This document shows, in pieces, positions 35,944 to 47,605 of a stretch of 64,000 nt of DNA; the first letter of the stretch is position 1, and each line of letters begins with the position of its first letter. The DNA lies in assembly GCA_948567375.1 (NCBI GenBank), contig OX419760.1:47864001-47928000 (forward strand), in the 5' to 3' direction. The position numbers and the translations under genes are program-made. Source of the DNA: Lunularia cruciata (Eukaryota > Streptophyta > Marchantiopsida > Lunulariales > Lunulariaceae). The notes beneath the pieces were generated by a model that was given only the letters and a program-made list of their open reading frames with translations, had not been told where the DNA came from and made no database searches.

Positions 35944-35949
35944 AACCTC

Positions 35950-37290
35950 TCTCCTTTTAAGACGTAACTTCCTTGTTGTGAAGTTGTTGCTCAAAAGATT
36001 TCACTAACATTGGTGCGTGGGACAAGTTGGCTATTGGCTCCCATGTTGCCTCATACAAGGGCTTCCCTTTCCAATTTACCAAGTATTCTACAAGTGGATG
36101 GTGAGTATCCTAGATGCGCTTCTACAGAATGCATTCAACTTCATACTCCTCTGTGTCATCAACCAAGGTTGGACAAGGTCAACTTTCTTGGATAGAAGAG
36201 AAGTGGGGCAGCCAAGGAGCATATCAACATAATAAGGAAACATGAAACACCAAGTGGATCTTCATATATGACGGTAGCTCAAGGTGATAGGCCATAGCTC
36301 TGATGCGATGAAGGATGAAGAAAGGTCCAATAAAATGAGGTTTGAGCTTATGAGGACCAAACAACTTGAGGTTGGTGGTTGACAACCAAACTTGATCTCC
36401 CACATTGAATTCCATGTGTTGGTGGTGTGCATCTACATATTTCTTTTGCTGATTTTGGATGATTTGTAATATGTGTTTGGTGTGCTCCACCCCCTGTTGG
36501 ATTCTAGAAACAAAAGTGTTGATAGTGTCTACCTTGGTAGCCATTGAACTGAACTTCATCAAGCTTGAAGGTGTGAAAGGATGCTCTATATACATGAGGA
36601 AGAACAATGTGACTTGTGTGGAGGCATTCACTAAGTTGTTGTATGCAAATTCCACCAATGGGAGTAAGGTGTCCCAACTCTCTTGCTCATCCAAAGTAAA
36701 ACCCTAAAGCATGTCCTCAATAGTGCAACTTTCTCTCACCAATTTTCCATTGGTTTGTGGATGGTAAGCTATGGACATAGCCAATTTGGTTTTGAAGAAC
36801 CCAAAGAGTGTTCTCCAAAAGAGTGAGTGCCTCTATTTGTGATGAGCACTCGAGACAAGCTATGATAGGAAAATATTACATCTAAGTACAATTGAACTAG
36901 TTGCGGGGCAATCACATCCTTGGTAGGATGTACATGAATCATTTTGTTGAGTTGGTCAACAAAGACTACAATGGAATCAAACCCAGAGGTGGTGTTGGGC
37001 AATTCACAAACTAGATCCATGCTTAGCTATTCCTAATGTTGTGTAGGAGTGGGGAGAGGTTGGAGGAGTCTTATGGGAGCTTGATTAGAAGCCTTAATTT
37101 GTTGACAAAGTAGGTAGCTCCAAACATATTTCATCACATTGTTGCTCATCTTGGGCCAATAGTAATGGCGTTTGATTGCATCCAAGGTCTTGTCCATTCT
37201 AACATGACTTGCAATGCCAAAATCATGACATTCTACTAGGATGATGGTTCTTAGATCCACATCATTTGGGATCCATAACCTACCATTATG
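35950..37290 (-). pseudogene. Integrase and chromodomain of element D
   Basis: Frame 37033-37260 has the HHCC region (ECHDFGIASHVRMDKT), but the first cysteine of the CX2C pair is Tyr (SYLLCQQ). Frame 36769-37020 starts the catalytic core with MDLVCELPNTTSGFDSIVVF. Frame 36224-36694 has the C-terminal NVGDQVWLSTTNLKL and HLVFHVSLLC blocks. About 36030-36150 encodes a readable chromodomain, YLVNWKGKPLYEATWEPIAN. Several frameshifts are present. Confidence 0.82.
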
Positions 37291-37350
37291 GAAGGTAAGT
37301 CCTTGGGTGTTGTGATGTCTTTGGATGATTGAGCACCTACAATCTATGGA

Positions 37351-39190
37351 TTAGTTTTTGTAGCAAATAATAATCACGGACTGAAATTCAGAATTCATCT
37401 TGATTTCCACCACCAAATTGTTTGCCATCAGCATTTGGGTGAATACATCTGCAAGTTGCTTCTTGCTTTCCACATATCTGATTGTCATGCTAGATTGTTG
37501 TCTCCATTCTGCCCACCAAATTTGTTGACAAGAAGGATCTTTTTGTGTCTCGAGGTAGACTAGAGGTTTGTGGTCCGTCTCTACCACAAATGCCTTCTCA
37601 CCCAAATAGTGCTTCCAATGCTTGGTTGCAAGGACAATGGCCATCTCTTCTTATTTGGTGGTGTGATAGTTTCATTTTGCCTGTAGCAACTTTTAAGAGA
37701 AATATACAATTGGATGCCATCCATCCTATCATTCTTGTTGTAGGACTGCTCCTATTGCTACACCAAATGCATCTATAGCCATCTTGATTGGATGTTTTGG
37801 GTCATACAATTTCAAGATTGGTGCATGTAGTAAGGCATCTTTCAACTCTTGAAAGTCCAATTCTTGTGCGGTTCTCCATATCCATATCTTCTCCTTGCCC
37901 AATAGTGTTATTAAGGGTTGTGCAATCTTGGAGAAGTCCTTGACAAATCGATGATAAAACCCAGTCAACCCCAAGAAACTCTTGAGTTGAGTCTGATCTT
38001 CTAAAGCACTCCATTTTTGAATGACCTCCAGTTTATCTTTTAACACTTGGATACACTCCACACTTACTCTATGCCCTAAGTAGTCTACTTCAGATTTTCC
38101 AAACTCGCACTTTGAGATTTTGGCATACAATTGATTCTATTGCAAAATTTGAAGGACTTCTTGTAGATGTTGCTTGTGCTCTGTTAGCATCCTTTTGTAG
38201 ACTAAGATGTCCTTAAGAAAATAACAATAGATTTATCCAAGTATGGACAAAATATGTCATTCATCAAACTCATGAAAGTGGCTGGAGTGTTGGTGAGGCC
38301 AAATGGCATCACCAAGTACTCAAAGTGACCATACCTTGTTCAAAAGGTCAGTTTGTATATGTATTCTTCCACAATCTTGATTTGGTTGTAATCGCTCCAC
38401 AAATCACATTTGGTGAAGTACTTTGCCCCATTGAGTTGATCAAACAAGTCTTCCATGCAAGGTAATGGATATTTGTTCTTCAACATTTGTTGATTCAGTC
38501 CTTAGTAGTCAATGCACATGCGCATTGTTCCATCCTTCTTCCTCACAAACAATACAAGAGCCCCATATCGTGATACATTGGGTTGGATAAACCCCTTATG
38601 CAACATATCCTCAATTTGAGCCTTACACTCCTCCAACTCTTGAGGTGGTAGCCAATATGGGGCCTTACAAGGATGTATCTTCCCATGATGTATCTCATTT
38701 TTATGATCTACTCTACTTTTTGGTGGTAAACCTATGGGTAATTCATCCAAAAAGACATCTTGGAACTCATTGACCACATCTTTCAATTTCTCAAGAATTT
38801 TTTCATTGTGTTGGGCACTCTAGACTTCTCTTATTAAACCCATGAAAAATCTATTTGTCTTACCAAAAGATGATATACAGAGGCAACTCTTGCCTTTGTG
38901 ATCTTCCTTTAATCCCAAAGATCTTCTATTGACTAGTTTCACTACTTTCTTTCTCCAATCCACTGTGGGGTTGTAGTGCTCCATCCATGATATATCTAAG
39001 ATTGCATCATAATGAGCTAGTTGTATCACGGTAATTCTAATTTTCCTTCTCATCTTTCTCTAGTTTCATCCCCAACCTTATTGCACAAAAAGTGAGACAA
39101 GAAATTCTCTATTGCCCCAAGGTCTATCAACACTCTCGTTGGATTGTCTTCTAGCACTCCATTTACAACAATTATTGTGCATTTATCTTC
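37351..39190 (-). pseudogene. Protease, reverse transcriptase and RNase H of element D
   Basis: The protease patch near 39100-39175 reads VLIDLGAIENFLSH (DLGA in place of DSGA/DPGA). Reverse transcriptase starts in 38502-38786 ([36 protein letters not shown]). The middle part is frameshifted, with the catalytic-box region near 38205-38240. Frame 37729-38130 is the connection region (YAKISKCEFGKSEVDYLGHR, LTGFYHRFVKDFSKIA). RNase H in 37351-37644 includes TKHWKHYLGEKAFVVETDHK. Confidence 0.82.
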
Positions 39191-39377
39191 CTCCTTCTTT
39201 GCATACTTGTCCTCTTCCTCCTCTCGCTTTTACTCTTCTTCACCAAGCCAATAAGGCCATAAGGTACATTTATTGGAAATCTTTGTTTTTTGATGCAATT
39301 TCTATATCTTCCTCTTAAATGCATCTCTCCATGTGGTTTAGAGGTTGCTTGTATGGAGGCCGAGGGCCTCTAAGATG

Positions 39378-40603
39378 ACGAGCATAGAAATTGATGGTTG
39401 TGTGCCCAATTCTATCACAATTGTAATATCATTGTTGTTCTACTCAAGTCCTTGTTCCCTATGAGACTCCTTCTCTCCTTTGTTTGACCTATCTCCATTC
39501 TCCTTGGAGAGATCTTGCTCCTCTATCTTGGAACTGAATGTTGCCCAATTCCATAGGTATTGGTCTACCAAAATGGTGTGTCTTGGCCTGATAGTTTTAC
39601 ATTGATGTTATCATTTTACCTCCTCCAAATACCCATGCTATTCTTTGGGCATGGGCAATGGCTTCAAAAATAGTACAAGGATTTTGCACCATTACCTCTT
39701 GGCAAATCCGCTCTTTTAATCCTCTCTTGAAATTGTCAAGATCTTTGGCTGGACTCATATTGGTTATCGCAACCTATAGATCTAAAAATATCTCCATGTA
39801 CTCTTGTATACTATTCTTCTACTTCAAACCTTAGAGTCTAGTTTGGGCCATTTGTACAAAATCCACAGATTGGAATTCTTGAGCAGCCCTTCTTGCATGG
39901 CTGTCCAAGTGACCTCTCTTCCTTCTACTAGAAATGATCATTCCCAAGCATCATACCATGTGAGGGTCTTATTGGTCAAGTACCCGCATGCAAACACACT
40001 TGCAGAATGATCCATGATCTCTGTTGTGAACAATCAAAGGTATTGATTCATTCTTGAAATGTAACTTTCCACTACTCTCATGGAATGGTATCTCTTGTAA
40101 GGCTTGATGTTGCATGTCTTCTTCATCCGTAGTAACAATGTGCTTTAGTTGTTGATTGGAATTGGTGTCATCAACATGCATAACTCTCCAAGTACTTTGA
40201 TTGCTAGCGCTGGTTGTTGAGACGGCTCCCCTTCTTGCATTACTTGATCCTTCTTAACCGCCAATACTTGATTTTGCAATTCCTCCATGGTCATCTTGAT
40301 TTCTTGAAACTTGTTCAACATCCACTGCATTCCTTGCATCAAGTCCTACAATTGCGGATCTATGATTCCTACACACAATCAATGTTTACTTGCTACTTCC
40401 TAACAGAAGGTTAGAATAATCACTTGAGAGGGCGCAAAAACTATGGAAACCACCATTGGAACCTCAGAGGCCCTCACTTGTTGATAATATTCCTTACCAA
40501 AATTGTGAACTACAAAATCCCTAAACATTGCTTTTGGTCTAACTACATAATGGATTTCTACTTGCATGTTGAAAGGGTGGAGATTTAGTACATTCAGATC
40601 CAT
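39378..40603 (-). pseudogene. gag of element D
   Basis: Fragments 40400-40603 (MDLNVLNLHPFNMQVEIHYV), 40145-40342 and 39969-40181 line up with B gag. The zinc-knuckle region at about 39380-39429 reads YYNCDRIGHTTINF, so two cysteines are lost. It is frameshifted throughout. Confidence 0.72.
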
Positions 40604-40970
40604 AACATCATAATAGAATGTAGATTTTCAAATCCCACTCTCTATCATATACCACCATAGGTAGAATCACCGGGTTTGGTGAATTCATCACTCTATCCAT
40701 GAATTTTACTCCAAAGTGATAAACTAGCAATACTCTCATTTACTCATGCTAGATGTACATAAAATTGATGTGGAATGGATTCAAAAATAGGAAGCTAGGT
40801 GTAGAAAATTGTCCTCCTAGTGTATTAGTCCCATCCACTCTCTAAGGCCCTTCCCAAGTCTAGCAATTGCATTATGTTCTCCACCTCAAATTACTCAATT
40901 TCAATAGCTTGTGCTCTTCCAAGAGGGGTGAATCCACTCTCTTGGATTAATTTTTTTTCTCTAATACCAT

Positions 40971-41743
40971 TTTAATACTCCGAGGACAAAATAACTCTTC
41001 AAGAGAGAAAACACAGATTCACACTCAATCCTCCCATGCTCCAAAGGAGCACCTTCTCTTTATTATATAGCCAATGAGGATCTCTTCCAAAGAAGCTCCA
41101 CCATAGGATTAGGTACATGGATAGGTGACCTATCAACAAGCTCCACCCTTAGATTACTTTCTTGGATGGGTGAAATGTTGGTCTTGGTCCTGGTCCCATC
41201 TGGTTGGTCAAACAGGCTTTGACTAGAGGGAATCTTTTAGGGGATCTTCTTGTAGGAATCTTAGAATCACGTTGGTCAGGTACCATTGGCAAGCTCTTGG
41301 TGAGACAAACTAGGGGGGAGGGAAGGCCAGCCTTTCTTCCAATGAAGGAAGGAGGTGGGAATCTCCATAATTTTTATGCCTTATTCATCCGTTTAAGCCT
41401 TCAAAATTGCCTATTTTGTTCTAAAATTGCTTATTTTCAGCTTATTTTGGCTTCTGCTCTATTAGTAGAAGTGCTCTTTTGGTGATACCTCTATATGATC
41501 TACATTCTCCATCATGTGTAACATCCTTCCAGATGTAACCACCCCAAGTTTCACATCTAGATCCTATGCCTAGCTATTGATTCTAAAGTTTCCAAGCATG
41601 TTTTGGTTTCTAGCCTATTAGGAGAAGTACTATTTTAGTGAAACCTCTAGCTTATCTACTTAGTCCATCATGTATAACATCCTTCCAGATGTTACCAAAC
41701 CAAATTTCATCTCTTGATCATCTATCTAGCTATTTGTATTACA
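40971..41743 (-). repeat. 5' LTR of element D
   Basis: On the minus strand TGTAATACAAATAGCTAG to GGAGTATTAAA, 773 bp with the duplicated U3 segment. It is followed by the primer site TGGTATTAG at 40969-40961. Confidence 0.9.
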
Positions 41744-41748
41744 TAACT

Positions 41749-43002
41749 CCACTAGAAGAGCCACATAACATACATTGAAAGCCTACATGTACAACTGCAA
41801 AGCTTAGGTCAATAGTGCTATCAATTTTTGGAAGGTGATATGATGCATAATTGTGCACATGATCTTCCCAAACAACAACATCACATCCTTCCAAGATGAG
41901 GACTTTGGAAGGAAAAAATTTGTGCACTCTCAAGATAGTGTGGCATTTAGTCATATCAAATGTTGTTAAGTCTAGTCTATTGCAGATATACATAATCACT
42001 TGGATGAGATCAATGGATCAAGGGTTCATAACCTGTTCCTAAAATAGTAGCATAACATAAGGTATCTTTATGCTGAGCAATTGCTAAGTTCTTAAAGGCC
42101 ATCAACCTTACTCTTCAAAAGGTCTTTGCTTGTTGAGAACATGCGCTCGCCCATATGTTTGGATCATCCAAGTCCAAAGCTACAATAGCATCATAACTAA
42201 TTGATATAGATAAATTTGGAACTTATCTATAGAGTAAAAATTAAGGAGAGAAGGATGCTAAGGAGACTTGCTAGCTAAACCAATAGCCCATGGCCAATCA
42301 AGGAAATTGGAGATCTTAATCTCCCAAGTGATTTGTTTGCAAATGGTACTTACGCAATCCTCTCCTCATCATTTGAACCACTCTCTTTGCTAAGACATTT
42401 GCCTCAAAGTGATCTTAGGAGGTAGTATGGTGATCAATCAATGACTTGCCATACAAAACTTGAAACTCTCCCAAGAACTTTATACCAATCAAAAGCTCAA
42501 CTAATGCACCAAAATAACTAAGAACCCAATCCAAGAACAAGTAAGATGTCCCTTATTGGACTTATCAAGAAGTACCACCAGCTCAATCTACTTAGAGAAA
42601 TTCTCTACCATAATCAAAAAAAATATATTGATGTTATATCATAGTCAATGATAAAGGTCTAAAAAAGTCCAAACTCTAGAACTAACCTAACACCATGATA
42701 GAAAATAGGTGTAATTGTGTGATGGGACATTAAATGATGCTCTAACTTGGTCACAGAATGCTTTACATTGTTATATATACCATGGAGTCAATAATGACTT
42801 TGGAGTAAGCTATATGTACACTTTATTCTAAAATGTCCTAGCTCCTCATGAACATTACTTATTGATGGTGATCTATGAGATAAAAGTGGTACTATTTACA
42901 TTTATCATCCTCCCCATACACAAAGAAAAGATCTTCCCTCCAATCTAAATTGCTTGGCTTATTGAAAGACATGATTTCTCTCCTTGGCACCAATTGTACC
43001 AC
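41749..43002 (-). pseudogene. E1 integrase (most of it) and N-terminal half of the PHD finger
   Basis: Collinear with E2 from about 58740 to 60000. Frame 41739-41999 reads RVHKFFPSKVLILEGCD, EDHVHNYASYHLPKIDSTI and then CMLCGSSSGV, the first CX2C pair of the PHD finger, cut by the D insertion. Upstream (42000-42990) the integrase core is recognisable only by alignment with E2. It is heavily mutated. Confidence 0.7.
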
Positions 43003-43736
43003 TATAATACCAAGAGCTAGCCAAATGATCTAGATGTGAAATTTGGTTTGGTAATATCTAGAATGATGTTATACATGATGGTTGAAATAGATCAGATAGA
43101 AGTATCACCAAAAGAGTACTTCTACTAATAGTGCAGAAACTAAAATAGACTTGAGAACCTTAGAACCAATAGCTAGACATATGATTTAAAGGTGAGAATT
43201 GGTTTGGTAACATCTGGAAGGATGTTACACATGATGGACTAAACATATCAGAAAGAGGTATCACCAAAAGGGGACTTCTACTAATAGAGTAGGAACCAAA
43301 ATATGCCTGAAATCTTTGAAGGCAATTTCGGAGGCCTAAACGGATGAATTAGGCCTCAAAAATGTGCAGATTCCCCCCCAAACAAAATATAGATTGGCCT
43401 TCCCTCCCCCCTACTTTGTCTCATCGAGAGCTTTCCAACGGTACCTTACGTGATTCTGAGATTCCTACAGGAAGATTCCCTAAAAGATTCCCTCTGGTCA
43501 AAGCTGTTTGACCAACCAGATAGGACCTAGACCAAACATTTCACCCATCCAAGTAGGTAATCCAAGGGTGGAGCTTGCTGACATGTCACCTATCTATGTC
43601 CCTAATCCTATGGTGGAGCTTCCTTGGCAAAGATCCTCTTTGTCTATATAATAAAGAGAAGGTGCTCCCTTGGGGCATTGATTGTTTGAATGTGCAATCT
43701 GTGTTTTCTCTCTTCTCTTGTCCTCGGAGTATTACA
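43003..43736 (+). mobile_element. Solo LTR of the A/B/D family inside E1
   Basis: TATAATACCAAGAGCTAG to CGGAGTATTACA, 734 bp, with the duplicated U3 segment (second copy near 43166). The target duplication ACCAC (42998-43002 and 43737-43741) is perfect. E2 is continuous across the equivalent site (about 58740). Confidence 0.92.
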
Positions 43737-43741
43737 ACCAC

Positions 43742-45300
43742 CTACAACACTAGTGCAAAAATAATCCATCACCATGAATGTCTCATTGACCTGTACCAAT
43801 ATCTCCACCCTCTAAATCTAAGACCTTAATGACTCTTCTTGTTTGTATTGAGAGAGATACAATCAGAGCCTCAAAAATAAACATAGAAAGGTGGATGCAT
43901 GCCAACTTGGCACTATTTCCTCATTTGTCTCACCATGCCAACATGTTTTGATCTGATCTTGCTAACTAGGATATGGATTTCTACTCAACTCATTTGCACC
44001 ATGGTTCACCACTCTAGGTTGTGAATAATTGTGAAATCATACTCTTGTAAAATCAAAGCCCATCATGTAAGCTTGTTAGACTCCATCAACCACTGAAATG
44101 GTGGATGATAAGTGATGAAAGTGAAGGGGTTACCAAATAGGTAACATCAGAAATGTACTATTGCTCATATTGCTACAAGCACTCTCTCTCTCATATCAAC
44201 TATACTTTGCCTCCATTGAATTGTTGGAGTGACTAGTATAGGCCATCAGAAACTTCTTCCTCTCACTATCTTGGTGGAAGAGCATTTCTCCAGCCCCAAC
44301 ATACTCCAATCAATATGAACTTGGAATGGTTGTCCTCTGGTTGGTCTCCTAATGTCAGTCTCTCCTTGAGCTTTATAAATCTCTCTCTTGCTCATCTCCC
44401 CAACACCACTCTTATGTAAGCTTAGTCAGCTTTGCCAAGGCCTTGGTAATGGCACTAAATTCTCCAACATATCAATAATAAAATTTTACCAACCAAAGGA
44501 ATGCTTGCACTGTACTCATATTTGTAGGCCAAAGAATACATGCAATAACCTCCACCTTAGTCTGCATAACATCAATTCCACCAAGGGTAGATAATATGAT
44601 CCAAATAGTCAACTTGCTTGTGGAAGAATCTACACATCCCAAGATGTAATTTGAATCCATGAGATCTCAATTTCTTAAACACCTCCAATAAATGTCTCTC
44701 ATGTTTCTCCATTGTAATGCTATAGACCAAAATGTCATCAATATAACACCAAGCAAAATCTAATATTTCTAGGATCTTGTCCATGATCCTCTAGATTTAG
44801 CAAGAGTGTTTGTTAACCCAAATGGTAAGAACCTCCATTGATACAATTCCTTACCATGAGGATCGATAGCCCAAAATGTTGTCTTGGACTTCTCCTACTC
44901 CTTGATCAACAATTGATGACATCTTGCACAAAGATCTAAAATAATGAAGACCTGTGCATCCCTAATTGCATCAAAGATCTCCTCCGTTGTAAGCATAACA
45001 TATTGATCAGCCCTAGTCTATTAGTTGATAGGATGATAATCTCTACAGATCTTCCTATCTATGTAGTTGCAATGTATACCTTTCTTGGCTAGCATCAATG
45101 TAGTTGAAGCATACTCTTCATGTGAAATATCAACCAAACCAACCTCAAAAGGTCTCTATTATGGCTTTAAATCATTGCTCTCTCCATGACACTATATTTA
45201 TATGGATGTTAAAATATTGGTGTATCACTTGTCAACTCAATTCAAATACCAAATCCTTTATATTAAAGGCAAAACAACTCATGTAACTCCTCAAGGACCA
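43742..45300 (-). pseudogene. E1 reverse transcriptase and RNase H
   Basis: Frame 44572-44784 (minus) reads MDKILEILDFAWCYIDDILVYS, EKHERHLLEVFKKLRSHG and MCRFFHKQVDYLDHIIYP, matching E2 57592-57800. The catalytic YIDD box is intact. Upstream RT blocks lie between 44790 and 45300, and RNase H remnants between 43870 and 44450. Multiple stops are present. Confidence 0.78.
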
Positions 45301-46138
45301 CCAAACTCTCCGTCTTTCTCCTCTTGTAAGCTTGGGTCTAATATTTGGCTCTTGAGTATTATTTGTAACTGATATAGGAGTAGAAGACGCATTGATTGGC
45401 TACTAAAATTGGCCCTTGGGATCAATAATGTCATGCCTCCAACCGCTAGAATCCTCCACCTTAGAGCAAAAAACTCCTTCTACTTTGGCTACAAGCTCCA
45501 CACGTCCTCTAGCTACATCCCAAGTAAACCAAGGGTGTAACCTAAGTAGACCATGCTCACTTGGATGAACCCATGTAGACCATTCTCACTAGTAACCATT
45601 GGTTGTGTTCCAAGAGTGCCATGCCCAATTGGTCTATTGGCCCCAACATGAGCCTAAATTGCCTTGATAGGCATAGAGATCATAAGTGCTTGAGTGATGG
45701 TGCTTATCAAGCCTATCCCATGCTACTCTTCCAATCCAAGGCTCAAATCCAGATCAAATAGTTCAGGTCCATAGCTTGACCTAACACTTGAAGCTTGGGT
45801 GCCTTTGACATTGTAGAAATAATGGTAATACCAATATGGAAACCCATTGCTTGCTCTCTCTCATAAGCATTGGGCTCCACCAACTATGGTTACTATGATT
45901 TCCAAACAAGTCCAAGACCTTCCCCTCAAAAATCATATGAGCATGGGAAACTCATGAGTGTGGGTAAGTGGCACTAGGTTGCCCAACAAAGTTCACCATT
46001 GCCATAGGGTGATCTATTAACCGCTGATATTATCTAAGATTAGTGCAACATCCAAAATATCATCAATAATAAGGTGAACTAGCTATTGATTCCTATCACA
46101 TGCACATAATGAAACTTCTCTATGTAAGAGGTTTGTCC
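45301..46138 (-). pseudogene. C-terminal part of the E1 methyltransferase-like domain plus linker
   Basis: The minus strand starts at 46138 with GGACAAACCTC, equivalent to the end of the WWTN block of E2 (56214-56227). It continues through IIDDILDV, the HEFP block, and VGGAQ...ERASNGF, matching E2 VEPNTNERE.VMGF, then QASSVRSSYGPELFDLD. The catalytic N-terminal half is absent because the copy is truncated at repeat G. The linker to reverse transcriptase occupies about 45301-45780. Confidence 0.65.
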
Positions 46139-47170
46139 TGTAACACCCATTTGTGCATGTGTGTGGCATTGTGATATCTAGCTTAGTATTACAAACACTT
46201 GAGGGATATTATTTATATAGAGATAAAGGATGGTTCTACATTAGTCATGATTAGCTAAAGTTAGTCATAACTAAGCTAATGGGGACCTTACTTTAGAGGA
46301 AGTGGAAAAGATGAGCACCATTATTTTGGATTCTAGTGTGTTGACTTTGTATTATTTCTAGGTGTTTAGCTTTGAGGAAAGATTTGAGAACTCTTGGACT
46401 TGCATGCCTTTTTGTTTTGGATTCTTCTATAGTCCAAGGATAGCCTATGTGAAGGAATCCTTGACTTAGTGGTTGGGTCTATGAGCCGGCCTGTCTCTCA
46501 CTCAGGATGAACCTATGATGGCTATTATGGTAATGCACCATGGACTAAGAAGGCAAGGAATCCCAACTCCATCATACTCCTCCAAGGCTAACACTCCAAG
46601 ACTCAAGACATTGCTCACTACAGAACTCAATGAGAGAGAGATAGTTACAAATGAAAGGATGATGAGTACCTCCTCACCCTTTGTTTATATACTTGTGAAA
46701 TAGTTACGCACCAAAGTTACTAATTACTAGAGTAACTCAAGTTACTAGGCTCAAAGTCAAGTAAAGTCAAAAAGTAGAAAGGAATATCCATTCACATGGG
46801 TATATTCCACTAGCATGTGATCTTATCTTGACCCAACCACTAAGTCAAGAATTCCTTCACATGGGCTATCCTTGGACTATAGAAGAATCCAAAACAAAAA
46901 TGCTTGAGTCCCCAAGAGTTCTCAACTCTTTCCTCAAAGCCAAACACCTAGGAATAATACCAAGTTAACACACTAGAATCCAAAATAGTGGTGCTCATCT
47001 TTTCCACTTCCTCTAAAGTAGGGTCCACTCTATCTTAGTTATGACTAACTTTAGCTAATCATGACTAATGTAGAACCATCCTTTATTTCTATATAAATAA
47101 TATCTCTAAAGTACTTTTTATACCAAGCTAAATATCACAATACGACACACATGCACAAATAGATGTTACA
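46139..47170. repeat. Foldback made of two opposed copies of repeat G
   Basis: 46139-46479 (+) begins TGTAACACCCATTTGTGCAT. 46830-47170 is its inverted copy (minus strand TGTAACATCTATTTGTGCAT) at roughly 90% identity by eye. The 350-bp spacer is the rest of the minus-strand copy, so one arm is a truncated G and the other a near-full G (about 46480-47170). The flanks TTTGTCC and TTTACCC show no clear 5-bp target duplication. Confidence 0.85.
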
Positions 47171-47179
47171 TTTACCCCC

Positions 47180-47605
47180 TATAAAAGACCAAATCTGAGG
47201 AGAGAAATAGGAGAATGGAAACTCACATTGGGACACTTGAATGAGGGAAAACTCCAAATGCCTAGCATGAGCTTTGGCTTTGGTATTTATAGGTAACATA
47301 CAAGGCCCTTGAGAAGCTTCTCAAGAAGCTTCCTCAAGCCACTTTCTTAGAGTGCAAGCCAAGTTAACTAGGAAGCTTCTCAAGAAGCGTCCTTCTAGAA
47401 GCCGCCTACTTGGCTTGCAAGCTAAGCTAGTTGGAAGCTTCTAGAAACTTCCTTCTAGAAGCTATTTACTTGAGGTGCAAGCTAAGCTAGCCGGAAAGCT
47501 TCCCAAGAAGCTTCCTAGATACTTTTGCAATATTCTTGGCTAATTTGTATTATGTGCTACTTCATGAGCCCAACTAACTTTGTCACTAAACTCCATATTG
47601 TTACA
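47180..47605 (-). repeat. 3' LTR of C2
   Basis: Contains the four-unit HSE array GAAgcTTCtaGAAacTTC at 47434-47451, still perfect in its core bases. The second array of C1 is degraded here. The right LTR has lost one unit (TTT for TTC). Confidence 0.9.

Larger units (their letters stand above)
35203..41743 (-). mobile_element. Element D: complete A/B-family gypsy element inserted in the E1 PHD finger
   Basis: A 6,541-bp element with two LTRs (35203-35943 and 40971-41743), both carrying the duplicated U3 segment. The flanking target duplication TAACT (35198-35202 and 41744-41748) is perfect. The minus strand holds a primer site TGGTATTAG (40969-40961), gag, protease, reverse transcriptase, RNase H, integrase, chromodomain and a purine tract beside the 3' LTR (TCTTAAAAGGAGAGAGGTT). 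Its LTRs differ visibly, perhaps one base in eight to ten, so the insertion is old. Coding frames are broken. Confidence 0.93.
34260..46138 (-). mobile_element. Element E1: 5'-truncated copy of the methyltransferase/PHD retrotransposon
   Basis: Minus-strand relative of E2. It begins abruptly at 46138 in the C-terminal half of the methyltransferase domain and runs through reverse transcriptase, RNase H, integrase and PHD finger to its 3' untranslated repeats near 34260. It is interrupted by element D (35203-41743, TSD TAACT), which falls inside the PHD finger, and by a solo LTR (43003-43736, TSD ACCAC) between RNase H and integrase. Joining 34260-35202, 41749-43002 and 43742-46138 gives a sequence collinear with E2 from about 56216 to 62030, minus the G insertion that E2 carries at 60707. 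Confidence 0.85.

Noticed and set aside
46132-47177. TTTGTCC/TTTACCC as a target duplication of the G foldback
   Set aside because: Only 5 of 7 bases match and the adjacent 5-mers (TGTCC, TTTAC) do not; not good enough to call.
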